From positions 3,748,501 through 3,812,500 of the forward strand of contig NZ_CP133784.1 of NCBI RefSeq assembly GCF_034353875.1: a stretch of 64,000 nt of DNA, written 5' to 3'. Below, one piece after another: positions 19,736-28,990 of this stretch. A program made the position numbers and the translations under genes. This stretch comes from Pseudomonas sp. MH9.2. GTDB lineage: Bacteria; Pseudomonadota; Gammaproteobacteria; Pseudomonadales; Pseudomonadaceae. Under the pieces are notes generated by a model, which made no database searches, had not been told where the DNA came from, and saw nothing but the letters and a program-made list of their open reading frames with translations. Position 1 is the first letter of the stretch, and every line of letters begins with the position of its first letter.

Positions 19736-19915
19736 TTGCTCGACAAACTCCAACAGCACAATGGCTCGAGCGGCTGCTCATCTGAACATTGCCAGATTCG
19801 ACTTTAGCAGCATAGGCGTGCAGTCGCAGCCTTTGATGATCGAGTACCGCCGACGGGCGGCGATACTCGCCCGTCAGTCTATCGGATTGAGGGTGTTGAG
19901 CGGTGTGACTTGACG

Positions 19916-20779
19916 TCACGCCTGGGCAGCCAGGCCTATGGCTTGCCCCATCTGCACCGGAGTGCCTGCGGCAAGCTGTTCTGCCCACTTTACTTGATTT
20001 GGCCCGAACAGCACGATGGCGGTGGAGCCCAGTTTGAAGCGTCCAAGCTCAGCGCCTTTCTCCAGATGAATCGGCGCGCGAGCAGCTTCGTCATAGCGTA
20101 CGGTTTTCAGCTCGCGTTTGGGCGGTGTAACCAAACCGGCCCAGACTGTTTCAATCGAGGCGACGATCATCGCGCCCACTAACACCACGGCCATTGGGCC
20201 ACGCTCAGTATCGAACAGGCAAACTACGCGTTCGTTACGGGCGAACAGCTCAGGGACGTTTTCGGCTGTGGTCTGGTTGACCGAGAAAATGCGTCCTGGC
20301 ACGTAGACCATTTCACGCAAAGTCCCGGCCAGCGGCATGTGGACCCGGTGGTAGTCTTTTGGCGACAAGTAGATCGTCGCGAATTCACCACCCATGAACG
20401 GTGCGGACAGGTTTGCATCACCGCCCAGCAGTTCCAGCACGCTGAAGCTGTGACCCTTGGCCTGGAAAATTCGACCATGATCGATTGGGCCCAATTGGCT
20501 GACTGCGCCGTCGGCAGGGCTGAGGATCGCGCCAGGCGTTTCATCCAGCGGTCGTGCGCCAGGCTTCAGGGCGCGGGTGAAGAAAGCGTTGAAATGCTCA
20601 TAAGCGGTCAGGTCTTCGACCAAGGCTTGCGTCATGTCCACCTGATAGCGCCGGGCGAACCAGGCGGTGAAGGCATTTTTGAACCAGCGCACCTTGCACT
20701 CGGCAACGCAGCCCGCCAGACGAGACAACAAATGGTGTGGCATCAGGTACTGGCTGAGGATAAACAAACGCTGTTTCAT
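19916..20779 (-). CDS. psd: Phosphatidylserine decarboxylase proenzyme
   Basis: Psd makes phosphatidylethanolamine from phosphatidylserine at the inner membrane. The 287-residue proenzyme cleaves itself at Gly-Ser in KLGSTAIVLF; Ser252 becomes the pyruvoyl prosthetic group. The conserved motifs LSPADGAVS and YHRVHMP are present, with the basic and hydrophobic N-terminal helix typical of the family. The start is ATG 20777-20779 (MKQRLFILSQYL); a longer frame to 20833 is open but its extra residues are not family-like. It is the third of four minus-strand genes from the HDOD gene to the PilZ-like gene, with 95 bp after rhdA. Confidence 0.96.
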   Translation of the reverse strand: MKQRLFILSQYLMPHHLLSRLAGCVAECKVRWFKNAFTAWFARRYQVDMTQALVEDLTAYEHFNAFFTRALKPGARPLDETPGAILSPADGAVSQLGPIDHGRIFQAKGHSFSVLELLGGDANLSAPFMGGEFATIYLSPKDYHRVHMPLAGTLREMVYVPGRIFSVNQTTAENVPELFARNERVVCLFDTERGPMAVVLVGAMIVASIETVWAGLVTPPKRELKTVRYDEAARAPIHLEKGAELGRFKLGSTAIVLFGPNQVKWAEQLAAGTPVQMGQAIGLAAQA

Positions 20780-20874
20780 CAAAATTCCTAAAGCGAAGCA
20801 TCTATAAAAAGTTGCAGTTAAAAGAGGTTGCAATACGGGCCCTGGTCAGCGGTGACCCGGGCTGATGGATCGCC

Positions 20875-21690
20875 TCATTTTTCGACAGGCGTATCTGGGT
20901 GGTTACCCCATTCGCCCCACGAGCCGGCGTAACCTTTGACGCGCGGATAACCCAGTGCCTTGGCCACCAGATAGGTGAAGCCGGAGCGATGGTGGGTCTG
21001 GCAATGGGTGATCACTTCCTTGTCCTTCGTGATGCCCAGGCTTTCAAGAATCTGCGGCATGTCCTTGCGGATGCGTAAGTCGCGTGCCGGGTCCATGCCA
21101 GCGGTCCATTCGAAATTGACCGCGCCGGGGATATGCCCACCCTTGGCTGCGAGGACTTTTTCGCCTGAGTATTCGGTCGGTCCGCGTGCGTCCCAAATTG
21201 CCAGATCGGCAGCGCCCAGACGACATTGCAGGTATTCGCGGGTCGCGGTCGGTTCGCTGTGCAGGGTCAATGGCACGGGACCTCCAACGTTCGGTGGAAC
21301 CTCACTCGAGAGTGGCCGCGCTTCAGCTCGCCAGGCATGCAGGCCGCCGTCGAGGTAGTGATAGCGTGAGTGACCAATCACGTCTAGCAACCAGATAAAG
21401 CGTCCGGCCCAACCGCCGCCTTCGTCGTCATAGACCACGTAAACCGCTTTAGGATTATGCCCCAGCTCACCGAACAGGACTTCAAGCTGGGCCTGCGACG
21501 GCAAAAGGCCCGGCGCGGGTGGGTGGCCCATTTGTGTGCGTTTCGGATCGACGAAGCGTGCGCCGGGAATGTGTCCGGCGCTGTAGCTCGCGCTACTGGT
21601 CAGATCGACAAGAATCAGTTCTGGCGCGTCAAGGCGGGCCAGCAGGTCGCTGGGCTCGATGACCAGCGGCAAGCTAGAGAAGTCCGGCAT
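20875..21690 (-). CDS. rhdA: Thiosulfate sulfurtransferase (rhodanese) RhdA
   Basis: A 271-residue tandem-domain rhodanese that transfers sulfane sulfur, classically from thiosulfate to cyanide. The active-site loop CQTHHR with Cys230 is the same, at the same position, as in Azotobacter vinelandii RhdA; the N-terminal domain is the inactive one. RhdA of Azotobacter helps protect iron-sulfur enzymes from oxidative stress, and the same may be true here. The start is ATG 21688-21690 (MPDFSSLPLVIEP). It lies 45 bp after the HDOD gene and is probably in one transcript with psd. Confidence 0.94.
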   Translation of the reverse strand: MPDFSSLPLVIEPSDLLARLDAPELILVDLTSSASYSAGHIPGARFVDPKRTQMGHPPAPGLLPSQAQLEVLFGELGHNPKAVYVVYDDEGGGWAGRFIWLLDVIGHSRYHYLDGGLHAWRAEARPLSSEVPPNVGGPVPLTLHSEPTATREYLQCRLGAADLAIWDARGPTEYSGEKVLAAKGGHIPGAVNFEWTAGMDPARDLRIRKDMPQILESLGITKDKEVITHCQTHHRSGFTYLVAKALGYPRVKGYAGSWGEWGNHPDTPVEK

Positions 21691-21735
21691 TTAGTTCTCC
21701 AGATCAGAAAAAAGAGGCAAATTGTAGCTTACGCG

Positions 21736-23271
21736 TCAGGCTTTGCGGGCGCTAAAGCTGCTTAAGGCGCGCTCGATACATTGCGCGGTTTTACCAAAGG
21801 CCTGCACGCTGATTTCCGAGAGTGGTCCGCCGCCTTGATCGGCAAACACCAGCATGACCACCTTACCGTTGCTGCTGAGTGAGCGTAGCAACAGATGCTC
21901 GCCGGTAAACAGCCCTTTCAGCTGTCCGGGCAACAGCGCCGAAAACTGCGCGTTGTTGGCTGGATTCAAGCGCAATTGGGTCGGTTGCGCGAGCAAGCGT
22001 TGCAAGACGGTGCTTTCACTGATTTGCAGCGTGAGGTTGGCCGCGCTTTTGTCCAGCCCTGCAATTTGATGAACGCGCAGGGTGGTCATGTTGCGGTCCG
22101 TCATCAATAGCATGACGCGCTGCATGCCGCAGGCCACTAACGCATCGCGGGCGGAAGTAGTCAGGTGCATTGCGTTGTTGAAGCCGCTGGGCTCGACCAA
22201 CAGCTCGGTGCAGCATTTGCGCCAGGCCAGCAGTGCCTCGGCCGACGGTGGCGGCGCAGGCAGCAGGCCACGGTGCATCCGCCGTGTTTCCCACGGCCAG
22301 ATCAACGCTTCTGCAGGGTGCCAAAGCCCGCGCGCCCAATGTTGGCGAGCGCTTTGCACCGCCTGTTGGTGCAGTTGCTGTTGCACTTCACTCAGGGGTT
22401 GTTGCAGGTACAGGCTGGTGAGCAACTGCCAGCGCAGGCTGTGCGGGGTATCCCAGGCCTGTTGCGCCGACAGCGCGATGCCGTTGGCCAGCAGGATGGT
22501 ATTGGCCGGATGGTTGAGCCAGCGTTGCAGGGCAGGGTCCTCGTCCAGCAGTTGCCGCTGGCGTAACGGGTGGAGATGGTCGCGGGAAATACGTATCGCT
22601 TTGACCAGCAATCGGCGTTCACTGATCAGCAGCCGATAACCCTGCGTGACCCACATGGGCAGGCGCCAGGCTTCAGCCACTGTCAGGCACAGTTTGAGCA
22701 GGCTGACGCCGAACAATTGGGTTTCAACGATCAGCGCCGACTCGCCCTTGTGAATCACCCTCAGCTCCCATTCCTCAAGCAGTGTGGGATGGGCGACCGC
22801 CATTGGCCACAGCGGCGACAAGAACAGCAAACTGCCCCAGTGAATGTCTTGCCAGAGTCGAGCCAGGCGACCGGCGAACAGCCCGTTGGCCTGCTGCGTC
22901 GCGTGCTGGCTGATCAGCTGTAACTGGCGCAGGGCTGGTGGTATGTCCTGCGGGGCCCGCGCGGGCAGGCGCTGGAGCAATTCTTCGGTACGTTTCAAGC
23001 CCAGGCGGTTGATGGCAACTTCAAGACTTTCCGCCGGTTCCGACAAGCCAGTACTGTGATGATTGGCTTCGCGCAATACGCTGAGCACCAGCGACGGACT
23101 TTCCTGCATCAGCTCGGCAATCTCGCGCAACGAGCGGCGGCTATCAGCCAGCGCACCGAGCACGCGTTCGTGGCTGGCGATGGGCACAGGCAAGCGGATG
23201 CTCTCCAGTTGCTTGAGCCAAGCGTCGAGGCTGCGTGGAACGGGAAGCTGTGCTGAGGTTTCTGGGGGCAT
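21736..23271 (-). CDS. HDOD domain-containing signalling protein
   Basis: A 511-residue protein. The N-terminal part (about residues 20-220) is an HDOD domain, recognised by LADSRRSLREIAELMQESPS and SVLREANHH followed by LEVAINRLGLKRTEELL. The remainder (about 330-500) looks like a GAF-type sensing fold, with VMLLMTDRNMTTLRVHQIAG and a late VVMLVFADQGG. HDOD proteins lack HD catalytic residues and act as regulators in motility, biofilm and stress. It lies divergent to motA with both starts near 23.3-23.5 kb, which suggests, but does not prove, a link with flagellar function. Confidence 0.8.
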   Translation of the reverse strand: MPPETSAQLPVPRSLDAWLKQLESIRLPVPIASHERVLGALADSRRSLREIAELMQESPSLVLSVLREANHHSTGLSEPAESLEVAINRLGLKRTEELLQRLPARAPQDIPPALRQLQLISQHATQQANGLFAGRLARLWQDIHWGSLLFLSPLWPMAVAHPTLLEEWELRVIHKGESALIVETQLFGVSLLKLCLTVAEAWRLPMWVTQGYRLLISERRLLVKAIRISRDHLHPLRQRQLLDEDPALQRWLNHPANTILLANGIALSAQQAWDTPHSLRWQLLTSLYLQQPLSEVQQQLHQQAVQSARQHWARGLWHPAEALIWPWETRRMHRGLLPAPPPSAEALLAWRKCCTELLVEPSGFNNAMHLTTSARDALVACGMQRVMLLMTDRNMTTLRVHQIAGLDKSAANLTLQISESTVLQRLLAQPTQLRLNPANNAQFSALLPGQLKGLFTGEHLLLRSLSSNGKVVMLVFADQGGGPLSEISVQAFGKTAQCIERALSSFSARKA

Positions 23272-23384
23272 GCAGGGGCCTGTACGGCTAAGAGGTCAGG
23301 ATAATGTCGTATGCCGGGTTCAAGGACCGATCGACGCCAGACTCCTCGCTATGCGGGCCGAACTGGCTTTTCGCCTTAACTGAC

Positions 23385-23411
23385 TATAGTCTGGCGCACT
23401 TATGCCGATAA
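23385..23411 (+). promoter_or_regulatory. Sigma-28 (FliA) promoter of motAB
   Basis: The -10 element GCCGATAA is exact at 23404-23411. The -35 element TATAGTCT at 23385-23392 matches 6 of 8 bases of TAAAGTTT, and the gap is 11 nt, the FliA spacing. The motA ATG is 67 nt downstream. This would put motAB into the late flagellar gene class. Confidence 0.82.
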
Positions 23412-23478
23412 GTAGAAGAAGAGTTTCAAGAACTTCCGCTCATGACCTCGAACCCGACTCAGTAAGAACTCTTTATCT

Positions 23479-24330
23479 ATGGCTAAAATTATCGGCATCA
23501 TTGTCGTTTTCGCTAGTGTGCTCGGCGGATACGTCCTTTCTCACGGCAAGATTGCCGCGTTGATCCAGCCTTTCGAGGTCATGATTATCGGTGGCGCGGC
23601 ATTGGGTGCGTTCCTCCAGGCCAACCCCGGTTACACGACCCTCCTCGTGATCAAGAAGTCGCTGAAGATGTTCAGCACGCGCTTCAATCACGCGTTTTAT
23701 CTGGAAGTTCTCAGCCTGATCTACGAGATTCTCAACAAGAGCCGCCGCGAAGGCATGATGGCGATTGAAGGGGATATCGAAGATGCCGCGGCCAGCCCGA
23801 TTTTCGCCAAGTACCCCGGCGTGCTCAAAGACGAGCGCATGATCGCTTATATCTGCGATTACCTGCGGATCATGTCGTCAGGGAACATGGCGCCGCACGA
23901 GCTTGAAGGCTTGTTCGACATGGAATTACAAAGCATGAAGGAAGAGCTGGACCATCCTTCCCACGCGGTCACCGGGATTGCCGATGCGATGCCCGGTTTC
24001 GGTATCGTCGCGGCGGTGCTTGGCATCGTGGTGACCATGGCTTCGCTGGGTGAGGGTGACCAGGCTGCGATCGGCATGCACGTGGGTGCCGCACTGGTGG
24101 GTACCTTCTTCGGTATTCTCGCTGCGTACGGTTTCTTCGGCCCGTTGGCCACGTCTCTGGCCCATGACGCCAAGGAAGAGTTGAACGTTTTTGAAGCCAT
24201 CAAGGCGTCGCTGGTTGCCTCGGCCTCGGGCATGCCGCCATCACTGGCTGTGGAGTTCGGTCGCAAGGTTCTGTATCCAGCGCATCGCCCCAGCTTCAGT
24301 GAGCTGGAGCAAGCGGTTCGCGGTCGCTGA
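23479..24330 (+). CDS. motA: Flagellar stator protein MotA
   Basis: MotA forms the proton channel of the flagellar stator with MotB. The 283-residue protein has four membrane segments (two near residues 5-50 and two near 170-230) and a large cytoplasmic loop with the charged residues that contact the rotor. Signature strings include VIGGAALGAF, MPGFGIVAAVLGIVVTMASLG with the channel-lining Pro, and VGTFFGILAAYGFFGPLA. Start ATG 23479 has the moderate ribosome site AAGAA. motB follows after 3 bp. Pseudomonads usually carry a second stator pair, MotCD, elsewhere. Confidence 0.96.
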   Translation: MAKIIGIIVVFASVLGGYVLSHGKIAALIQPFEVMIIGGAALGAFLQANPGYTTLLVIKKSLKMFSTRFNHAFYLEVLSLIYEILNKSRREGMMAIEGDIEDAAASPIFAKYPGVLKDERMIAYICDYLRIMSSGNMAPHELEGLFDMELQSMKEELDHPSHAVTGIADAMPGFGIVAAVLGIVVTMASLGEGDQAAIGMHVGAALVGTFFGILAAYGFFGPLATSLAHDAKEELNVFEAIKASLVASASGMPPSLAVEFGRKVLYPAHRPSFSELEQAVRGR

Positions 24331-24333
24331 GTC

Positions 24334-25356
24334 ATGGAAAATAATCAGCCGATAATCGTCAAGCGCATCAAGCGCTATGCCGCCGGGCACCACGGCGGCG
24401 CCTGGAAAATCGCTTTTGCCGACTTTGCGACGGCGATGATGGCGTTCTTTCTGGTGTTGTGGCTGATGTCCTCGGCCACTCCGGAACAGAAACTTGCCAT
24501 TTCCGGGTACTTCAAGGATCCGATCGGTTTCAGTGAAAGCGGCACGCCGTTCATCATTGACCTGGGGGGGTCGCCAACGCTTGCGCCCGACAAAACCTTG
24601 AATCCCGAAGTCGAGACCGTGCCGCAGCAAGACAAAATCAAGATCGAGAGCGAAAAGGTCGACGCCGTTGCAGAGCAAGTCGAGCAGGAGCGTCTGGATA
24701 TGCTGCTGCAAGAGCTGCAGAACAAGGTCGAGGAAAATCCGGAACTGAAGAAGTTCAAGGACCAGATATTGTTCGAAATCACCCAGGACGGTTTGCGCAT
24801 ACAGATCATGGACGCTGCAAATCGGCCGATGTTCGACATTGGCAGCGCTCGTTTGAAGCCGTATTTCGAAGATATCCTGCTGGCCATGGCAGACACCATC
24901 CGAACTGTGCCGAACAAAATCAGCATCAGCGGTCATACGGACGCTACGCCTTATGCCGGGACCAAAGAGTTCGGCAACTGGGAGTTGTCGTCGAACCGAG
25001 CCAACGCTGCGCGTCGGGCGTTGGTCGCGGGTGGTTATCCTGAATCGCAAGTGGCGCGCGTCGTCGGGTACGCGTCGTCATCCTTATACGATCATGAAAA
25101 CCCGCAGAACCCGGTGAACCGTCGTATCGACATCATTGTGCTGACCAAGAAAGCCCAGCAGCGTATCGAGGGTACCCAGTCAGCACCGCAAACGCCTGAG
25201 TCCGGGACGCCAGCACCCGGTGCCGCTGCTCCGGCTGTCACCCCTGGTACTTCAGTAGATCCGGCCTCGCAAGCACCCCTGCAGCCCCATGAACTGCGAG
25301 ACAAGCTCAACATCTTTGAAGATGGCGTGTTGAAGATGGATGAGACCAAGAAGTAG
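24334..25356 (+). CDS. motB: Flagellar stator protein MotB
   Basis: MotB completes the stator and ties it to peptidoglycan. The 340-residue protein has a single membrane segment (about residues 28-48) with the essential proton-carrying Asp30 in FADFATAMMAFFLVLWL. A plug and linker region rich in Glu and Gln (about 95-150) precedes the OmpA-like peptidoglycan-binding domain, with ISGHTDATPYAG and NRRIDIIVLT. The tail after residue 275 is Pro/Ala/Thr-rich and ends in a polar coil. It lies 3 bp after motA and ends before a shared terminator. Confidence 0.96.
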   Translation: MENNQPIIVKRIKRYAAGHHGGAWKIAFADFATAMMAFFLVLWLMSSATPEQKLAISGYFKDPIGFSESGTPFIIDLGGSPTLAPDKTLNPEVETVPQQDKIKIESEKVDAVAEQVEQERLDMLLQELQNKVEENPELKKFKDQILFEITQDGLRIQIMDAANRPMFDIGSARLKPYFEDILLAMADTIRTVPNKISISGHTDATPYAGTKEFGNWELSSNRANAARRALVAGGYPESQVARVVGYASSSLYDHENPQNPVNRRIDIIVLTKKAQQRIEGTQSAPQTPESGTPAPGAAAPAVTPGTSVDPASQAPLQPHELRDKLNIFEDGVLKMDETKK

Positions 25357-25374
25357 GGTGGGTCAACAGGTGCA

Positions 25375-25401
25375 AAAAAGCCGCGATGATCGCGGCTTTT
25401 T
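25375..25401. terminator. Bidirectional terminator between motB and rsgA
   Basis: AAAAAGCCGCGA (25375-25386) and TCGCGGCTTTTT (25390-25401) form a perfect 12-bp stem with loop TGA, T-run on both strands. It ends motAB on the plus strand and rsgA on the minus strand. Confidence 0.95.
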
Positions 25402-25418
25402 ACTGCGTGCAGGAAAGC

Positions 25419-26450
25419 TTAGTAACTGTTTTCAGGCAGGCTGGCGATGATCGAGCGGTAGCTGTTCATCCGTTGTTGCTGAACGCGGCCTTCTTCAAGG
25501 GCCTTGAGCAGGGCACAGCCCGGTTCGCGATCATGTTTGCAGTCGCGGAAACGGCAGGTTCCGATCAAATCATTGAATTCGATGAAGCCAGCTTCGACAT
25601 CGGCGCGGCTGACATGGCCCAGGCCGAACTCGCGAATTCCCGGGGAGTCGATCAAGTCGCCGCCGCGTGGAAAGTGGAACAGGCGCGCGGTGGTCGTGGT
25701 GTGAGTGCCCTGACCCGACAGTTCGGAAAGCGGGCCGACACGGGCTTCGACTTCCGGGAGCAAGCTGTTGACCAGCGACGATTTACCGACACCGGACTGA
25801 CCGACAAACACGCTGATATGCCCGTCCAGCTGGGTCTGCAGTTGCTGCATGCCGTCGCCTTGATGGGCGGACACTTCCAGTAATGGATAGCCCAACTGCC
25901 GATAAACTGCCAGCAACGCATTGAGCGCTGGAGCGTTTTGGTCGTTGATCAGGTCCGCCTTGTTCAACAGCAGCAGAGGACGAATCCCCGCATGTTCGGC
26001 GGCAACCAGATAACGGTCGATCAGGTTGGCGTGCGGCTCCGGCATTGGCGCGAAGACGATCACGATCAGATCGACGTTGGCGGCGACCGGCTTGAGCTGA
26101 CCACGGCTGTCCGGGCGGCAAAGCTCGGTTGTGCGGGGCAGTTGCGCGACGATGACGCCGATACCCTGATTGCCGGCACGCCAGACAACCCGGTCGCCGG
26201 TGACCAGCGCCGGCAGGTTGGCGCGCAAGTGGCAACGGAACACCTGACCGGTTTGCTCGCCTTCCTGTGCCTCGACTTCGACCTGCACACCAAAGTGAGC
26301 GATCACAAGCCCTATTTGCTCAGGGCCGAGATCGCCGCCCTCAAGTGTTTCAAGGGTCTGCGATTCACGTTTGGCGGCGCGGGAGGCGCGCTCGCCCTGA
26401 ATCTTTTCGATGCGCCAGTTTTGGCGACGATTGAGTTGGCGTTTGGCCAT
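25419..26450 (-). CDS. rsgA: Small ribosomal subunit biogenesis GTPase RsgA
   Basis: RsgA is a circularly permuted GTPase that helps late 30S assembly and releases RbfA. The 343-residue protein shows an N-terminal OB fold (about 45-110), the permuted GTPase order: G4 NKAD (163-166), then P-loop GQSGVGKS (217-224), then DSPG (268-271), and a C-terminal zinc site with Cys299, Cys304, His306 and Cys312. Residues 1-35 are strongly basic, consistent with rRNA contact. The gene begins at ATG 26448-26450 and lies divergent to orn. Confidence 0.97.
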   Translation of the reverse strand: MAKRQLNRRQNWRIEKIQGERASRAAKRESQTLETLEGGDLGPEQIGLVIAHFGVQVEVEAQEGEQTGQVFRCHLRANLPALVTGDRVVWRAGNQGIGVIVAQLPRTTELCRPDSRGQLKPVAANVDLIVIVFAPMPEPHANLIDRYLVAAEHAGIRPLLLLNKADLINDQNAPALNALLAVYRQLGYPLLEVSAHQGDGMQQLQTQLDGHISVFVGQSGVGKSSLVNSLLPEVEARVGPLSELSGQGTHTTTTARLFHFPRGGDLIDSPGIREFGLGHVSRADVEAGFIEFNDLIGTCRFRDCKHDREPGCALLKALEEGRVQQQRMNSYRSIIASLPENSY

Positions 26451-26549
26451 GGGTGTTCCGAGTCGATAAAGCAGCTGATTAGGTAAAACGCCGCAAGTCT
26501 AGCATGTCCCGCTAGGCTAAACTGCGCGCCTAAGTTGAGGAGTCGCGAC

Positions 26550-27104
26550 ATGCCCACGCAAGAAAAATTTAGTAAGCAGAACCTGATTTGGATCGACCTG
26601 GAAATGACCGGTCTGGACCCGGACACCGACGTCATTATCGAGATGGCGACCATCATCACCGACAGCGAACTGAACACGCTGGCTGAAGGGCCGGTGATTG
26701 CCGTGCATCAAAGTGACGAGACGCTGGCCCGCATGGATGAGTGGAACACCCGTCAACACGGTGGCTCTGGCTTGACTCAACGTGTCCGTGACAGCCGCAT
26801 CAGTACCGCTGAAGCCGAAGCGCAGACCCTGGCCTTTATCCAGCAATGGGTGCCGGAACGCAGCTCGCCGATCTGCGGTAACAGCATTTGTCAGGATCGT
26901 CGCTTTCTGTATCGGCACATGCCAACGCTTGAGCACTACTTTCATTACCGCAACCTCGATGTTTCCACGCTTAAAGAGCTGGCAGCCCGCTGGGCGCCAA
27001 ACTTGAAGAAGTTCGAGAAGGGCGGCTCCCATCTGGCGATGGACGATATCCGCGAATCGATCGGCGAATTGCGTCACTACCGTGAGCACTTCATTAAGGT
27101 GTAA
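26550..27104 (+). CDS. orn: Oligoribonuclease
   Basis: Orn degrades RNA di- and short oligonucleotides, including pGpG from c-di-GMP breakdown, and is essential in many gammaproteobacteria. The 184-residue DEDDh exonuclease has Asp16 and Glu18 in [10 protein letters not shown], a later [10 protein letters not shown] block and the C-terminal [20 protein letters not shown] with the catalytic His/Asp. The ATG at 26550 has TTGAGGAG upstream; a frame open to 26535 is not needed. rsgA lies divergently upstream, sharing about 100 bp. Confidence 0.97.
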   Translation: MPTQEKFSKQNLIWIDLEMTGLDPDTDVIIEMATIITDSELNTLAEGPVIAVHQSDETLARMDEWNTRQHGGSGLTQRVRDSRISTAEAEAQTLAFIQQWVPERSSPICGNSICQDRRFLYRHMPTLEHYFHYRNLDVSTLKELAARWAPNLKKFEKGGSHLAMDDIRESIGELRHYREHFIKV

Positions 27105-27217
27105 CAGGTCAGCAACGTTATGTGAAAGCTGAGACGTGGCGATAAATTTCGCCGCGCCCTCTTTTGGTGCCTCGTCTGACTGGTTAGACTGCGCGGCTTT
27201 ATCGCGGGGACTCCGCC

Positions 27218-27829
27218 ATGTTGCTGATGCTTTATCTAATCGCCATCACTGCGGAGGCCATGACGGGGGCGCTGTCAGCCGGACGGCGAGGGATGGACTG
27301 GTTTGGCGTGGTGCTGATTGCCTGCGTCACTGCACTGGGCGGCGGCTCGGTCCGTGACGTGTTGCTGGGTCATTATCCGCTGACTTGGGTCAAACACCCT
27401 GAATACCTGGTTTTGACCAGCGTCGCGGCGTTGGTGACCGTCTTCATTGCGCCGTTGATGCGCCATTTACGTTCGTTGTTTCTGGTGCTGGATGCGGTGG
27501 GGTTGGTGGCGTTTACGCTGATCGGCTGCATGACAGCGCTGGAGACCGGGCATGGCATGCTGGTCGCGTCAGTCTGCGGGGTGATTACCGGGGTATTTGG
27601 CGGCATCTTGCGAGATATCTTCTGCAACGACATCCCGTTGATTTTCCGTCGCGAGCTTTACGCCAGCGTGTCATTCGTGGCGGCCTGGTGCTATCTGATC
27701 TGCCAATACCTGGAGTTGCCCAATGAGCAGGCAATTCTGATCACCTTGTTTGGCGGTTTTTTGTTGCGGCTGCTGGCGATCCGTTTCCGTTGGGAAATGC
27801 CCAAGTTTATTTACAACGACGAGCCGTAA
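27218..27829 (+). CDS. Trimeric intracellular cation channel (TRIC/YadS-type) family protein
   Basis: A 203-residue membrane protein with about seven hydrophobic helices arranged as two similar halves, a pattern of the UPF0126 family. The glycine-rich block TALGGGSVRDVLLG and its repeat GVFGGILRDIFC are the two conserved TRIC signatures. Bacterial members conduct K+ or transport small molecules; glycine uptake has been suggested for some relatives. ATG 27218 is chosen. The gene runs convergently towards queG, with only 19 bp between the two stops and no clear terminator. Confidence 0.88.
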   Translation: MLLMLYLIAITAEAMTGALSAGRRGMDWFGVVLIACVTALGGGSVRDVLLGHYPLTWVKHPEYLVLTSVAALVTVFIAPLMRHLRSLFLVLDAVGLVAFTLIGCMTALETGHGMLVASVCGVITGVFGGILRDIFCNDIPLIFRRELYASVSFVAAWCYLICQYLELPNEQAILITLFGGFLLRLLAIRFRWEMPKFIYNDEP

Positions 27830-27848
27830 AAGCCGGACCTGCACCGTT

Positions 27849-28928
27849 TCATCGCCCATGTTGCCTCAACGCCCACTCCACATGCTCACGCACCAGCTCC
27901 GACGGGTAGTCGCGTCGAGCTTCCAGCGCTTCCAGCACGGGAATGGTCGATGGTGCATTGCCCAGCCCAACTGCCAGATTGCGCAACCAGCGCTCATAAC
28001 CGGCGCGGCGCAGGGGCGAGCCTTCGGTGTTGCTGAGGAAGGTTGTTTCATCCCACAGGAACAACTCGGCCAGCCCTGCGTTGTCCAGATTGTGCCGTGG
28101 CTGAAAATCACCCTGGCTGGTGGGGCGGGCGAAGCGGTTCCAAGGGCAGACGATCTGGCAGTCATCGCAACCGAACACACGATTGCCGATCAGCGGGCGC
28201 AGCTCTTCAGGGATCGCCGTCTTGAGCTCGATGGTCAGGTAGGAAATGCAGCGTCGGGCGTCCAGCACGTAAGGGCCGACGAACGCTGCAGTAGGGCATA
28301 TATCCAGGCAGGCCGTGCAGCGCCCGCAATGTTCGCTGGTGTGCGGCGGGTCGACGGGCAGCGGCAAGTCGACGAACAATTCGCTGAGGAAAAAATAGCT
28401 GCCGGCCTTGCGATTGAGTATCAGGGTATTTTTGCCGATCCAGCCCAGCCCGGCTTGTTCGGCGATGGCTTTTTCCAGTACCGGTGCGCTGTCGACGAAC
28501 GCCCGATAACCAAATGGACCGATGGCGTGCTGGATGCGTTCGGCCAGTTGCTGGACGCGTTTGCGGATCAGCTTGTGATAGTCGCGGCCCAGGGCGTAGC
28601 GCGAGACGTAGGCTTTTTCCGGCTGGGCCAGACGTTGCGCCATTTCAGTGTCGCCCGGCAGATAGTCCATGCGTAGCGACACCACGCGCAGCGTCCCCGG
28701 CACCAGCTCTTCCGGGTGCGAACGTTTGCTCCCGTGGGCGGCCATATAGTCCATCTCGCCGTGATAACCCGCATCAAGCCAGCGTTGCAGATGCTGTTCA
28801 TGCTCAGCCAGATCCAGGCCGGTAATCCCCACTTGTTGGAAGCCCAGCTCGCGTCCCCAGTCTTTAATTGATTGGGCGAGGGCGGCCAAGTCGGTGGAAA
28901 TTGGCGGATCGGCAATAATAGCGGTCAT
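27849..28928 (-). CDS. queG: Epoxyqueuosine reductase QueG
   Basis: QueG reduces epoxyqueuosine to queuosine at tRNA wobble position 34, using cobalamin and two [4Fe-4S] clusters. The 359-residue protein has the first cluster motif CGRCTACLDICPT and the second CDDCQIVCPWN, and a C-terminal helical-repeat region. The start ATG 28926-28928 gives MTAIIADPPISTDLAAL; upstream frame to 29000 overlaps the promoter region and is rejected. It is divergent from nnr, with 62 bp between the two starts. Confidence 0.95.
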   Translation of the reverse strand: MTAIIADPPISTDLAALAQSIKDWGRELGFQQVGITGLDLAEHEQHLQRWLDAGYHGEMDYMAAHGSKRSHPEELVPGTLRVVSLRMDYLPGDTEMAQRLAQPEKAYVSRYALGRDYHKLIRKRVQQLAERIQHAIGPFGYRAFVDSAPVLEKAIAEQAGLGWIGKNTLILNRKAGSYFFLSELFVDLPLPVDPPHTSEHCGRCTACLDICPTAAFVGPYVLDARRCISYLTIELKTAIPEELRPLIGNRVFGCDDCQIVCPWNRFARPTSQGDFQPRHNLDNAGLAELFLWDETTFLSNTEGSPLRRAGYERWLRNLAVGLGNAPSTIPVLEALEARRDYPSELVREHVEWALRQHGR

Positions 28929-28990
28929 ACGAAGAGGAAACCGGGACTGAGGTGCGTATAATTCTGCCAGACATCGGAGCCTATAGACGC

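Noticed and set aside
19852..19875. 8-bp stem-loop (GACGGGCG/CGCCCGTC) between psd and the PilZ-like gene as a terminator
   Set aside because: No T-run on either strand; too little evidence to list.
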